Source: Allacma fusca
Taxonomy: Eukaryota > Arthropoda > Collembola > Symphypleona > Sminthuridae
Direction: 5' to 3'
Assembly: GCA_947179485.1 (NCBI GenBank)
Contig: OX359246.1
Coordinates: 73,745,508-73,809,507, forward strand
Length of the DNA stretch: 64,000 nucleotides
Positions within the stretch are counted from its first letter, which is position 1; each line of letters opens with the position of its first letter. Shown piece by piece: positions 1-11,651 of the stretch. Below the pieces are notes generated by a model. It ran no database searches and was not told the origin of the DNA. It saw only the letters and a program-made list of their open reading frames with translations. Both the position numbers and the translations under genes were made by a program.

Positions 1-116
1 TTGCAACTCTTCCCTCGGTTGCAGACATTTCGCACAAAATCCCGGCACAACTTCTCTTCCCCATTCTGGGATGTGTCGGAGTCCACACCATTGTGATTTC
101 CTCCGTTCTCAGCCAT
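1..116 (-). CDS. CCCH zinc-finger protein, first coding exon (partial, ZC3H10-like)
   Basis: Reading leftwards from an ATG at 114-116, the minus strand is open to the window edge (38 complete codons). The peptide has a short polar acidic leader (MAENGGNHNGVDSD) followed by CRDFVRNVCNRGKSC. This gives the spacing C-X7-C-X5-C of a CCCH zinc finger; the closing His would lie just outside the window. The context 'CRDF.RNVC.RG..C' is very close to the first finger of ZC3H10, as I remember that family. CCCH fingers bind RNA, and ZC3H10 has been linked to miRNA and mitochondrial RNA control in animals, so an RNA-binding role is inferred. Upstream (117 onward) is presumed 5' UTR or promoter. The remainder of the gene lies to the left, so length and other fingers cannot be judged. 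Muscleblind-type CCCH is an alternative but has different spacing. Confidence 0.7.
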   Translation of the reverse strand, partial: MAENGGNHNGVDSDTSQNGEEKLCRDFVRNVCNRGKSC

Positions 117-3022
117 TATTTCTCTTGGGAACTGGCTCTCGGGTGCTAAGAGTTACGAAAACGCTCTAATTAACACACTGGATGCATTCAAATTCAAACT
201 TTGACATATATTTTACCACTTATACTGTCTAAACACTAATTTATGAATATGATCATGTACATCCCTAAAGTAACTTACATCAACAAATAAGTATACTCCC
301 AAGTGTCAAATGGGAAATTCAGTCGAGTTCGGACACGCCACTTATATGGAGTCGCCTGCGGACATGTCCCTAAGAATTGAGTCTTGATCCCACGGCCACA
401 GCAATATCAAGCGAATTCGCCGGTATCTAATAAATTAATTTATTGTAGCAACAGTTAATCCCTGCATCAATTCATTCCCACAATTTCCAAAATCCAGCCA
501 TCTAATTCATTCCACATTCTTGATTGAAAGCAATAAATTACTTTTGATCATATAATAACGGTCGAGGCTAAATCTTTCAAATAATGACTTACAATAATGT
601 CAAATGTACTTGATCCAGTAATTCTAATGACACCAATTTCCAAATTTTGTTTTCTGGTCAGTTTAATTGATAAGGCCAGTCCTTGTCAAACTGAAACTTG
701 AAGTTGAGCAGATTTGCAAAACCAATGATGAAATCCAATGACTACAAACAAATTATTGTTTCACATTTTCCAAACAGCATTTTGAACTCAAGCACACTTT
801 CCCTTTGAATCCTAAATATTTTGTTCCTGACGAACTATTTACTTACTACAGCGACTTTTGACCTTTTGATTATATACACACACCTATCTTTCCTTTTGTC
901 AAATCCTGGTCCTTGAATCCATTTACAATTCTTCCAGGAACAATCACGACAATCCGTAATAAAGAACTGTCCCACTCCACTTTTGTAATGAGAAGTCTCG
1001 AGGAACAGGAAATCAGACTAAATATTCACCGCCACTACTAAACAACAATGTAATGTTCAAAATGACAATTATAATTTTTAAGACACTGTAACTGACAGAA
1101 TAATAATATTACAAACGATGAACTCACAAGATATCCTTAGTCCTCCTGTCCTGTATTTGAAAAAGGTATTTTGGGGAATTGTAATAAATCATTTAAAATA
1201 AATATATTCGTTCGTAGAATTCGGCCACAAAACTTATTCCTTTCGTAAAAACATTCCTCTCTACTCCAATCAAACCCTTGAGTGTGAGACTGACTGCCTG
1301 AACGTGAACCGTGAACGTGAAGCCGTAGTGAATGTGAGTGGAACTGAAGAGAAGAGCTTTAGCTTAAAGGGCATATGTCATCAGAATATGAAGCATGCGA
1401 TATATATACGCTATGATATGTACATAGAGCTCCATCGTATGTGTTGTGTCAATAGAGCGGAATGAAATATGGTAACACACCTTCCCGCAAAGTACGAGCT
1501 CCAAACACCTGCACAGCCCCATTGTCAGACCTTCTCACTATTTTCGAAGCCCCTGTTCCTAATTGGCATTCCCACAATTCTCATAATTTTGGTTAACGTG
1601 GAAGTTACTTAATTAACTCCACTTGCATAATTTAGGTTTAAATTTTGAAAATATATTAAACTTACTCCAAGAGCTCCCAATAAACATTTTAACACGTTTT
1701 ACACATTTTAAGACGTAACACAATAACATTTTTATTTTCCCTGTAATGCCTTGACCATCAAGTTTTCATCCTACATTTATTGTTAGCCCTGGAAATAATA
1801 TTTAGAGTTCAAATATATTAGCGTGTACTTATATAAAACCAATTAGGGAGTATTATACAAGATCCATGGTACATATAAATATTGGGAATAATATCCTTAG
1901 AGATGTACAAATATAGCAGTTTTGCTAGTTTTTGTGCGAAATGCTTGTATGTTTGGGATCAATGTGGGGTCAAACGAAGGACCAAAGCTCCTGCAACAAT
2001 AATATGGTTCTTACTTTGTGTGATATAAAGTAGGAAAAGTATTGTTGTTGACATTGTAGCGACTCTGTCACAAGTGGCAGATTGAGGTAGATTGATAAAA
2101 TGGTTGAAATCCCTGTGCCTGGAGTCATTGGTTCTACGGTTAACCTGCGAACAGACAACCAGACACTGGTACATCCACAATAGTGTATCTCAGATTCATT
2201 CGACATGTGGTCTTTTTTAAAACTGAGGCACCAAACCAACCGTAAATGTTAAAACTGGCTGAAGTGTGGTTTGACGGACGGATTAGCTATGGATAAATTA
2301 TTTTCAAATTTGGTCCACCCTAGAAAGGGTATACCCATATCTTGTAAGGGCAGGCTCTCAACAATATAATATTCCTTTCCATTTCCATCCCGAATGTTTT
2401 TTTGAATATACATACATATAGTAGAATCCCATGTGAAGATTTTTATGAGCATAACTCCTTTATGACAGCACCTGCCATCTTGACGTGTGCAAACAAATGT
2501 TTACTGTATGTATGTGTGGTCTTTTTGGTGTTTCAGTAAGATGTCAATTTTTCTCCAGAAGCAATCTCACAATCAGAAACAGTCTTCTTTCATGAAAAAT
2601 TATGTAAAATTGCTTAATAAAGTTTTAATAACTTCCCTTCCTCCTCTGGCTATTGCATTTAAGAGCCACTTGCCATATGAGTCCTGCATGTAGTGTGTGT
2701 TTTATTAACTTATGCTTGTGTACACATTTCCCTGTCCTCCCAAATTTGTCAGACGTTGTTGAGCGATGATTTACGGAAGAGACTAACTGGTCTTAAATAT
2801 GCTCAAACCAAATCCGGACGGAGGTCACGACTGGTGAAGCCTCGTTTGGATTGTACTGATGCAGAAAATTGTCAACTAGGTATATAGCAATGAAATGGAC
2901 AATCGATAGTTATCGAGTTTCCGACAAACCATGAAATTTAAATGGGTCATTCATTTTAGAACCTTGGTTTTTAATCCGGATGTTTAATCGTTCGATCGGG
3001 AATCCACACGAGCAAAATTTAA
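117..3022. other. Gene-poor stretch left of the tRNA
   Basis: AT-rich DNA between the CCCH gene and the tRNA. The part next to 116 should include the promoter and 5' UTR of the CCCH gene. Overlapping ORFs of 60-90 codons at 1959-2239 (minus) and 2487-2887 (plus) have no recognisable domain, no hydrophobic or repeat pattern, and I regard them as chance. I see no convincing gene here. Confidence 0.5.
3014..3017 (-). terminator. Pol III terminator of tRNA-His
   Basis: Four A on the plus strand (TTTT on the transcribed minus strand) lie six bases beyond the discriminator base of the tRNA. This is the usual minimal RNA polymerase III stop signal. Confidence 0.7.
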
Positions 3023-3094
3023 TGCCGTGACCAGGATTCGAACCTGGGTTACTGCGGCCACAACGCAGGGTCCTAACCACTAGACGATCACGGC
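3023..3094 (-). tRNA. tRNA-His (anticodon GTG)
   Basis: Read on the minus strand, this folds into a normal cloverleaf. The 7-bp acceptor stem is GCCGTGA paired with TCACGGC. The D-arm carries the A-box TAGTGGTTAGGA, the anticodon arm is GCGTTGTGGCCGC with anticodon GTG (3059-3061), and the T-arm contains the B-box GGTTCGAATCC (3034-3044). Position 3023 gives discriminator A. There is no intron, and CCA is not encoded, as expected in eukaryotes. The sequence is nearly identical to animal cytosolic tRNA-His as I remember it. In the cell it needs the extra 5' G added by Thg1. A TTTT terminator follows. It looks intact and functional. Confidence 0.96.
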
Positions 3095-3302
3095 TCTCAT
3101 GGTGTAGACCTAATTTTGAAGTATTCTTTTGGGGGATTCTTGTCTCAAAGTGAGTAATATTATATAATAAGTTTTGCACTTATATGAGGTGTACTTAAAT
3201 TTAATGTATCCTCGGTGAAGGGGTAAAATGATCTAGGTGCGTTTTCAATTAGTATCAAATTGATCTTTATGAGTTTTCGTCTCAACGCAAAATAAACATG
3301 AC

Positions 3303-3467
3303 CAGGGGTGGATTAATAAAATAATTTTTACCCTGGCCCAAATCCTCAAAATAGGTTTTCGGGCCTTTCCACTTGCAATCTAAGGGCCTTCGAAAAAAAA
3401 TTTACCATGGCCCTATACTTTTTACTTTGGCCGGGCCAGGGTGGGCAACCCCGTAAGTCCACCCCTG
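3303..3467. mobile_element. hAT-type MITE, 165 bp, exact 8-bp TSD
   Basis: The element begins CAGGGGTGGA and ends TCCACCCCTG, a perfect 10-bp terminal inverted repeat. It is flanked on both sides by the 8-bp duplication aacatgac (3295-3302 and 3468-3475). Inside, complementary CCCTGGCCC and GGGCCAGGG tracts form a second, subterminal inverted pair. Eight-base duplications and CAGRG-type ends are typical of hAT elements. There is no coding capacity, so it must have been moved by a transposase in trans. Confidence 0.9.
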
Positions 3468-3594
3468 AACATGACACAGCAGGTCTCTTTAAAATAAACT
3501 ACATACAGTTTTCTCTAAAAGCAAAACGATCTAAATACGTGTAGGAAACGTAACTTAAATTCGAATATGAGAACACTCCATTTCAAACCCGCAA

Positions 3595-4030
3595 TTTGAG
3601 GTCACACTTGAAATTCCAGTTTGAACTTCAGTTTGACTTAAAATTCCAATTTAAACTTCAGTGAGACATGAAATTCCAGTTTGCACTCAAATGTTACTTG
3701 AAACTCGGGTGCAATTTTTTAAATTCCAGTTTGCACTCAAATGTTACTTGAAACTCGGGTGCAATTTTTTAAATTCCAGTTTGCCCTCAAACGTAACTTG
3801 AAACTCGACTGTGATCTTAAGTGTAACTCCAACTTGAAATTCCAATTCGAACTCAAATTTCACACGAAATTCAAGTTAAAATTACAGTGTGCTAAGCAAA
3901 TAAAGTGATACTTGAAATTCGACTTTTCTTTCAATTTTAACTCAAGTGAAACTTGAAATCAGGTTAACCTCAAATGTAGCTTAAATTTCGGGTTTACACT
4001 TGATTGATGATTTTTATATAAAATTCAAGT
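3595..4030. repeat. Degenerate tandem repeat, about 25/50-bp unit
   Basis: The stretch is built from variants of a unit containing 'acttgaaattccagtttg' and 'actcaaatgt'. Two 50-bp units at 3671-3720 and 3721-3770 are identical and a third, diverged one starts at 3771. Elsewhere in the array the half-unit of about 25 bp recurs with many substitutions. No ORF crosses it. It looks like a minisatellite with one recent duplication on an old degenerate array. Confidence 0.8.
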
Positions 4031-4284
4031 TAGTATTTCATCTTTCCTTTAGTGAAACTGCATACAGATCATCTTGATACTATTCGAAAATGCACCTGCA
4101 TCATTTTGTCTCTTCACCGACGATATTATGTTTTTGAGCCCAGACGAATAATTATGTTCTCACTTCTTCCTTCTTGATAATATCATGCAAGATAAGTAGC
4201 AACTCATTGTCAGTTGTGAGATTTAGTGTAGAGAGTGTTAACATGTGATTAATCCTTCGAAATTACATATACATAGGTACTAAA

Positions 4285-4500
4285 GTCAGAGCTATGCAAA
4301 ATACTTGGTCTTCGTTGACAAAATACAAAATAAAGTACTCGAAATAAAATATGAAAAATACAAAATACAAAGTAAAATACTTCAGGTTATATTGCTAAAA
4401 TACAAATGAAAATACAATACATGGTAGGTATTTCAAAATACTCAAATACAAAATACTGTATTTTAAATACAATACTTTCCTTAAAATACCCACCTACATA
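4285..4500. repeat. AAAATAC motif array, probable transposon end
   Basis: About 200 bp in which AAAATAC and its complement GTATTTT recur many times. It starts with CAGAGCTATGCAAAATAC, which resembles the start of hAT ends elsewhere in this window (CAGAGCTGCG at 54700). No matching right end or target duplication was found, so it is probably a truncated relic. Confidence 0.45.
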
Positions 4501-4685
4501 ATGCTCACTCTTTTTGGTTTCTATAACACAAACCTTTTAAAACAGCCACTTCAAAGACAAGGCATATAAGACATGTGTAGTAATAAATTGTTCAACCGTT
4601 GCCGAATAGGTCAGTCCATTAAAATGTATTATATTATAAACATATGATCGCTGTGACAGGTTTTGAGGGATTCGAGAAAATTTTC

Positions 4686-5240
4686 CTAAGGTAACTTAAC
4701 CACGCATGAGAATTTATCGGTACTACAGTACCATTGGAACCGATGCAAGCCCACAATTTGATAGTTTTCCTTTGGGGAGACCTGCATTGCAATGATGTTT
4801 TCATGGTAGTAGTACAGATATTCGTGGAAAATGTTACGGACCCCTTTTAAAGGATCCCTTGACACAGCCACAAATAAAACCAACTCCCGCTGTACGTTAA
4901 AAGAGCGATGCGCCATGTCGATTTGCCGATATCTATAGTCTTGACCCTTCCGTGAGGGAACAATCCCATTGATTATTAAAATTTCACAGGAATGTTTTCC
5001 GTTCCCTTGAAAGGTTTCTACAGTTTTATCTTGATTTTGTACTAACGGGATACTCAGGGTGAAACTTTTGTCGACTAATGCTTCGAAGAATCTTGTCTGA
5101 GTCTTGGAATCAGTTCCGTATTCGTAGAGACTTATGACGCAATATTTGAAAGGATGAAGTACATCTTTTATTTTAAATACTGAGAGGGATGAAATGCATG
5201 CTAGACATTGCAAGAAACTTAAAATTGTATTAGAATTCAT
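4686..5240 (-). CDS. Orphan secreted or membrane-anchored protein ORF, 184 aa
   Basis: Open frame of 184 codons from the ATG at 5240, clearly longer than the chance ORFs around it. Residues 1-20 (MNSNTILSFLQCLACISSLS) look like a signal peptide. The rest is mixed alpha/beta in composition, with scattered Cys (about 33, 84, 171 and 179) and a run of aromatic residues near 142-145 (EYLYYYHE). No catalytic motif is visible. The hydrophobic start, the Cys and aromatic spacing and the length recall the N-terminal ectodomain of arthropod ionotropic-receptor-like proteins, but no ion channel or ligand-binding lobes follow. At the 3' end, GTG|GTTAAG could be a splice donor, so the protein may continue in an exon I did not find. 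It could equally be a truncated gene. Neighbours give no clue. Confidence 0.4.
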   Translation of the reverse strand: MNSNTILSFLQCLACISSLSVFKIKDVLHPFKYCVISLYEYGTDSKTQTRFFEALVDKSFTLSIPLVQNQDKTVETFQGNGKHSCEILIINGIVPSRKGQDYRYRQIDMAHRSFNVQRELVLFVAVSRDPLKGVRNIFHEYLYYYHENIIAMQVSPKENYQIVGLHRFQWYCSTDKFSCVVKLP

Positions 5241-7203
5241 TGTAAACTGTTTAATTATGGGGATAGTTTTCGGAGCATGGGCTGAAATAAGGACGATAAA
5301 GTCAACGGCTAAAAGTTAATAGTCTCTCAAGCCCTTCTTTGCAGTTTTGTTGGGTGTGGCTTTCTTGATTATTTTCAGATTATGCTTTGAATAAGCAAAG
5401 TTCACAAAGGATATGAAAGAAAACAAATTGGAGTTTATGCAATTGATTGCGTAAATTGTTTTTAGTTAAACCAGGAAGCTCGTGTGGTCACGCAAAAGCG
5501 TCTTGTTAAACTTACCGAGGTCGTCCATCGTCCAGTTTAATATTATTAAAGTTATTTACTCTGCTGTTCATTCGACTCTTTACTTTAGGGGCCGTACCTA
5601 AAAAACGTCTTGTAAAATTCTGAGAAATTTTACCTGGGACTTGCTCCCCTCAACTAGTCAAAACGCTTTCCATTTTGCCTCTTCTGCGATGATATTGCCA
5701 TGACAGTTGCAGACTTGCAGATCTCGCAACTGAGTGGAAATGTATAAGTGCAAGCCTTTTCCAAAATAAATCCTCCCTATGATTACAAAACAATATACAA
5801 ATATAAGGGAAGGTTTAGTGACAGCCCTATATATTAGCAGGTATTTTGCCATCCCTGAGGCCTGAGGGACCACTATATAGGAATTTTTAGATGAAAACAT
5901 GCATCTCTTGCATCATTCGGGATCGGAATGAAATTTTATGTGAACTTACGATTTCTCAGAGAACCTCTGCGATGATATATTGTAAAATTTACTGGTGCAA
6001 ATTAAAACAGCGGAAGGTTTGAATTTGAAAGGAGCCATTTTTATTCCCCATTTTACCATATTTATTTTGGATTTCGTTGCAACTTAGGAGGATGTTCGTA
6101 TGAAACGGAGCTACCCAAGTGGCTGCAACGATTTGGGGTCCTATCATATATATATATATATATACGAATAGCCTGGAGTTGGCGTGCTCACTCGCTTTTT
6201 CATGGTAACCCCGCTACCGCCAGAACCATAGCACCCTCTGTCGAGGGGTATCTCAATAAATCTCACCTGTGTCAGAATTAATGAAACTAGTTGTAAGTAC
6301 ATCAATTAAGCAATTTAACTTAATTTGGAGATCACGTTTTTACATTAATGAGTCATGTTAATTTGGCTAGACTTGTTATGCAATTTTCTTACTGAACTGG
6401 GCTAAAAATGCGTAGAATGTTCGTACCATTCCGGTAACTATTGGTGCCCCAATGTCTCATTTTTACTTACAGGTGGTTAACTTTTATTTTAGGATGGAAA
6501 AGTGCGGACTCTGTGTTGGGTAAGAATGACCTTGTAGTGACTACCGTGTGTGCTCGCTAAAGTTTATTGTGCGCTATCATATAACGAAAGGGTTATGTCT
6601 ATAAATACGAAAATGGCAATGTTAAGCTTCATATCGACGTCACACTACGTCGTTAGCATTATTAAACTGCATTAAAATTTAGCAACATATGGTTTAAAAT
6701 TTATACTTAGGATTAATACAAAGCCGCATATGAAATCAGTCCTTTTTTTCTAGAGTAATACTACATATATATAATAGTATAAATATCAAGGGGTAGATTC
6801 GTAAACCCTATTAAATTACTTTTACAAACTGTTTTAAACTCGAGGTGAATACTGATATTGAATTAATTACTCAAGTGGTAACCATTTGTAATAATTAATT
6901 TCAAGACTAGCAAAATCAAACAGTAATACTCTTTGATCTCCAGGAGCATTCAATATTAATAGTGAGATGACAGTAAGACTCACAAGACGACCTTTATAAT
7001 TAATACAAATGGCAACCGTATTTAAATCCGACTACGGGTGTAATAACAACATTAAGTACTTACACATAGATAATCCTAAACAATATAATAGGACGTTCAC
7101 ACAAATTTTAGTAAATCATTCACTGGCAAATCCAAAATTCCTGAGACAGGCTCAACGCTTGCGTTTTCATTCAAGAAATTAAAATTGATTTTGACTCCAA
7201 TGC
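5241..7203. other. Intergenic, no gene seen
   Basis: This holds the presumed upstream side of the 4.7-5.2 kb ORF, a short AT dinucleotide run at 6146-6164, and AT-rich DNA up to the 3' end of the nck gene. The ORF at 5658-5900 (minus) has no recognisable features. I see nothing else supportable. Confidence 0.5.
6146..6164. repeat. (AT)n microsatellite
   Basis: About nine uninterrupted AT units. Confidence 0.85.
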
Positions 7204-9262
7204 TCAGCAGGAAGCTTTGGCGGGTCGTGGAATCGATCGTACAAGGTATAACTTTTCCCCTCGTTGATTCGTGTAGATTGGTGCCCCCTGGTAGTGATCA
7301 ACAAGTTGATCTAGATTGAGGAATTTCCGCTGACCAATGCAAAATTGACCATTCTCATGGTGTACACGGAAGTGTTTGTTCCTGCCTGGTGCTTTGAGCG
7401 ATACGGAAAAGTCTCCAGCCTATAAATCGTAAATATTCAAGAATTTACTAAATCAATATGATTAAACGTATAAATATCTCAGTATTCTTGTCACGTTTAG
7501 GGCACGGAGCTCGGGAGACTTCAATGTAAAATACAAGGGAAGGAACGCCTTGATTAATCCATCGATATTCAGTCGTGGTTCTTTAAACTATAACCCATGA
7601 TTTAATAAAATATTTTTTAAATATTCTAAATAATTCCCCCTTGATCCTATACCTAGGGAATTTATTTGGGTCATGTCATAAGGAATGCGGAACAGCCACC
7701 CTCACAAGCGGCATACTGTAGAACAACGAAATAGGACATTGTGAAGCCTGCTTAAAACTTGGCCGTGGTCATTTCCTAATGATTAAATCATAAATTTACT
7801 AACGGAAGCTTCATAAAGCTATTTCCAAGTACACTTAAATCATTTCGATCTCCCGTTATACAACGAGTTCCTGATTAACTGATCTCCCGATAATAGAGCG
7901 TTCCTAACATCTTGTTGTTTATCGAGATTTCCCAACCACCCGTTAAGTACCAAACTGAATACTGACTACCCTACATCCTACAAAATTAGTTAGAAGTTGG
8001 ATATAAGGGCCACTGAAATATTGGGATACGAATTAGCAACACTTGATTCGATAGAGAAATGTCTCACGTTTGTCTCTGAATCACGGATAAGGAAATCCCC
8101 ATCAAGTCCTCTCTCATTGAGCAGTTGATCACACTGAGTTCTTGAGATACTGCCGAAATACCAAACTTTACTTGATAGTATTTCCTGGTCTTTAATGCTC
8201 CGAGTAGTTTTGAGATTGCTGGCTCCAGTAGTATCCCTTACTGGTTTAGTAAGATACTCGCTCAGTTCCTGGAGGTAATTTCGAGGTACCAGCCCGACCT
8301 GCCCATTTGAGTTTCGAGCTTTGAACCAGTCAGGATCAGTTGCAGGCCGTTCAACGATTTCCAGACGATCTCCCTTTTGGAAGTTCATCTCTTGTTCATT
8401 CTGTAATAATCAGGCAAAAATATCAAAACAATGTTCATTCCAGGTCATTTATAGAATGCAAAAACTAACAAATCTTAAGTGTTTATGACGAATTATCTTC
8501 GTAACTTTCAAAGTACATAGTATTAACCTGAGCAGTAAAATTGTAGAGAGCCACCATAATGTCGAGCACATTTTCAGCCATTGCGTACGTATGTAATGTT
8601 TCATCCTCAATCTCTTCCTGAGTATAGTTCGAAGGGAACCAGCCGATATTATTCCCATACTGACCTTTCCACCATCCATCATTGGACTTCTCCAAAATTA
8701 GAATCCTCGTTCCCTTCAAAAGGGCCAATTCATCCATTTGTTGAGCCTGATAAGCATACTTAACTAATGCTGTCCCGATGGCCTCTTGAGGCTCCAAAGG
8801 TCGCTGCTTGAAAGTCCCAGTATACCCATTAATATAACCGTGAGTAGGGGATATATGAGTTACTGGGGGAGCCTCTACAGTTCTCGAAGGAGAGTTTGGC
8901 AATGTTTTCGATCCCGAGGAATTCTTCTTAACTTTCTTCTTAATGCTATAAACGTGTCAAACCAAAGGTCATTGATCACCCATCGTTTAACTCCCACTCC
9001 GAATAGAAGTGTATATATTTAATACAGTCATCACTTTAATTACCAATAGCTATTATCACACATACCTGTCAAAGATAGAACATTTCTCTCTCTTGACATA
9101 ATTACTGGGGACATAGCCCGAGTGACTCCTGGCGTTTTGGACCCGCCACCAGTGCTTGGAATCGTCAAGAAGTAAATATTTTTCGTTTTTCCGTAAATCC
9201 AACTCCTGGGCACCTTGGGCAGTGTAGTCGTACTTAGCTATCACGTAGCAAAATTCATCCAT
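7204..9262 (-). CDS. dock: Nck/Dreadlocks SH3-SH3-SH3-SH2 adaptor, complete, 4 coding exons
   Basis: Coding exons, in transcript order: 9066-9262, 8528-8945, 8068-8400 and 7204-7419. All junctions are GT/AG and the frame closes at 1164 nt (387 aa), the normal Nck/Dock length. SH3-1 is at about residues 1-60 ([21 protein letters not shown]). A basic linker KKKVKKN precedes SH3-2 at about 115-170 ([25 protein letters not shown]). SH3-3 is at about 190-250 (VALYNFTAQ, split by intron 2; [13 protein letters not shown]). The C-terminal SH2 is at about 280-380 with the phosphotyrosine-binding FLIRDS motif, then [15 protein letters not shown] and GEKLYLV. Nck/Dock couples phosphotyrosine receptors and axon-guidance cues to actin regulators (Pak, WASP) in the cytoplasm. 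I placed the start at 9262 because it gives [13 protein letters not shown], in register with Nck starts. An AG acceptor ten bases upstream suggests a noncoding 5' exon further right. Nothing looks broken. Confidence 0.95.
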
Positions 9263-11651
9263 TGACCCTTTTCCTACAAGGCACAAAAGATTCCAACATT
9301 TAAGCCAAATATTTGAAAAAAAAATCCAAGGAGACAATATCTAGGGAACTTTTAAACCAAACCGTAGCTCTAGTACATTACGCCCAACAACTACACAGTA
9401 TCGATCTTCTTTAACAAATTTAGCGGAACACAAAACACAACACATTGGAAAAGGTAAGGGATCAATAATAGAAATGACTCTCTGGATGAGTATAATAAAA
9501 ATTACCAAGTTTTAAACTGGACATGCCGATATTTTGATCCTTCATGTGGTGTGTTTTGAAGACTCAGTCAGCTCTAAAAAGCTATCGATACTCCTAAAAA
9601 TCAGGTGAAATTACACTGGACATTAATTGTATGCAAATTACAAGCAAAACATACCTACAAGTACAAGACCAGTTAAGGAACATACAAGCTACAAATAGTA
9701 CGAACAACTGACAAGGAAACTTGGTACTACAATCGGTCCCCTTCATTTAAAATGAATCTCCTATTTTTGAAAATTTTCTCCACACATCTCAGATAGTCGT
9801 AAATAACGTGGCTTCTATTTGTGTATCCAACGAATTAATTATTACATTTTTGCAAACAACTCATTTTTCTCGTTCCCAATCCTCCTAAGACCTAGCGTTG
9901 GGAAATGCCCATCATAAACAAATCATTTACATAGAAGGACTTTTTACACGCAGTTTATTTGTTCATATATGTACATACTGGTAAAATCAAGGGTCCTTTA
10001 TCCATTCTAACTCTGAGACAGAATTGTAAAAATTCCTTGATTACTTTCAGAATAACAATATCCCGGAAACAATTTTTTTTTACTAGAATAGAATCAAATA
10101 TCCCAAGGACCTCGGGATTAACCCTTGAACCTTAACACATTAGACATCAAGAACTGTATCTACGTAATTATCTGGATCTGTCATATTACAATAATAATTA
10201 TAATTTTTACAGAAATGAATTTGGACTAAACTGACCCAAAATATCCAAATACAGGAGTCTCCCTGAATAAGGGACCTTATGTAGGAAAATTTTGTCTATG
10301 AGCCCCATTATATTTGGGCACATTCCCATTTTTGGGAGAAAGAATTTTTTTTTCTGTTGTCACTTCATAAATTTTTGCTACATTAATTTAATTACCCATA
10401 TTTTAAGAAATTTACTGCCGTTTTTCTGACATTTTTTGCTACACTTTAGGCATTAAATTAACCTGCCTACAAACACATTTAATTACATACTGTCATTAAA
10501 GGACATCCAAATGAACTTGCCGCCAACAGTGGGGAAAAGTACTGTCATTTTTATGACTAAAGGCTAGGTTTAATTTCCCCAAATATTCTGTATTTATTTG
10601 TTAACAATAAATTAATTTATTTGTACTCATACGTTTGTATTTGACTGACACCGTATTTTCATTTTTCTATTATTTTGGTTGGATTAAAATAGTCCTATGC
10701 ATTTACAGTGTTTCAGGTTTGTCCCATCTTCTGAGTATAAATGACAAGACATTGAGGAGGTTAAAATGACTTATAAAAGATTTTATGAGTTTCCGTAATT
10801 TTTTTTTAATTTGAGTTAATTTTGGCTGTTTCCGAAGAAAATTTTTACCCATGCCCAATTCTCTAATAAAATTTGTGCTGATTTCTAATCTTTATTTCAA
10901 TTTTGTGTTTAGCCGTTGGACCTGCCATAATTTTAGGAAATTGACGGAGCCTTTCTTGTCAAGTGGAATCCCTATGCCATTACATTACATTTTCAGAAGA
11001 TCCCTTGTTCCAAGTTTCCTGTCAATTCGTTCTGTAGTAAAATACAATTTAGTACTTTCTTCAGGCTTCAAAAATTGTGAGGCTCAAAAATATAAAGAAA
11101 TGTTGTTATTAACTATGATCTTGTCGCACGTTCTTATCCTGTATGTTTTGAAATAGGATCAACTCACTTCACTATAGTGTTGTGGCAGGAAGAAGGGATT
11201 TTTGTGGTGGATGACAAAAAAGTGGAGGTTTAGAATTTACTATAATGAAGTAGAATTCCCGTAAAAAAAATCCGGACTGAAATCCCTCATCCTGTTTCTG
11301 GAGATGGAACGGCCTATATCGTATCAAATATTCCCTGCACCTCCGCTCTCATCCGATCCATTCTCTTTGAAACTCCGAACAGTCTGAGTCATTTATGACT
11401 TACATATAAGACTCGGAGCAGGAACATATCTACTGTCAAAATATGTGATAGCAGGGGGAAGGACGGGAGATGGGAATATCACGTGTAAGTTTAAGCCCAT
11501 GCACAGGATCAGCAACTGCCCAAACTCTCTGAGTGTTCTCTGGAGATTGGAGATGGGCATCAGAGTAGGGTAGCACTTCTCTCCCTGTCCCTGAGGCTTG
11601 TCCCTCGCACAATTATTGTCACAATTCTGACAATACCGTTGTATACCTGTA
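9263..11651. other. Intergenic and upstream region of nck/dock
   Basis: Presumably contains the 5' UTR exon and promoter of the nck gene near its left side. The rest is AT-rich with only short, featureless ORFs (for example 10851-11156). Between about 11330 and 11620 the base composition is less AT-rich, but I could not find an exon with supported ends. Confidence 0.45.

Noticed and set aside
1959-2239. Two overlapping minus-strand ORFs (73 and 89 codons)
   Set aside because: Same DNA in two frames, no domain, no splice context, no duplication elsewhere in the window. I could not decide which frame, if any, is used.
2910-3179. 89-codon minus ORF across the tRNA gene
   Set aside because: It reads through the tRNA-His sequence and is explained entirely by it.
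8449-9022. Minus and plus ORFs (77, 60 and 78 codons) in the nck gene
   Set aside because: Shadows of nck exon 2, which has unambiguous SH3 motifs in a different frame.
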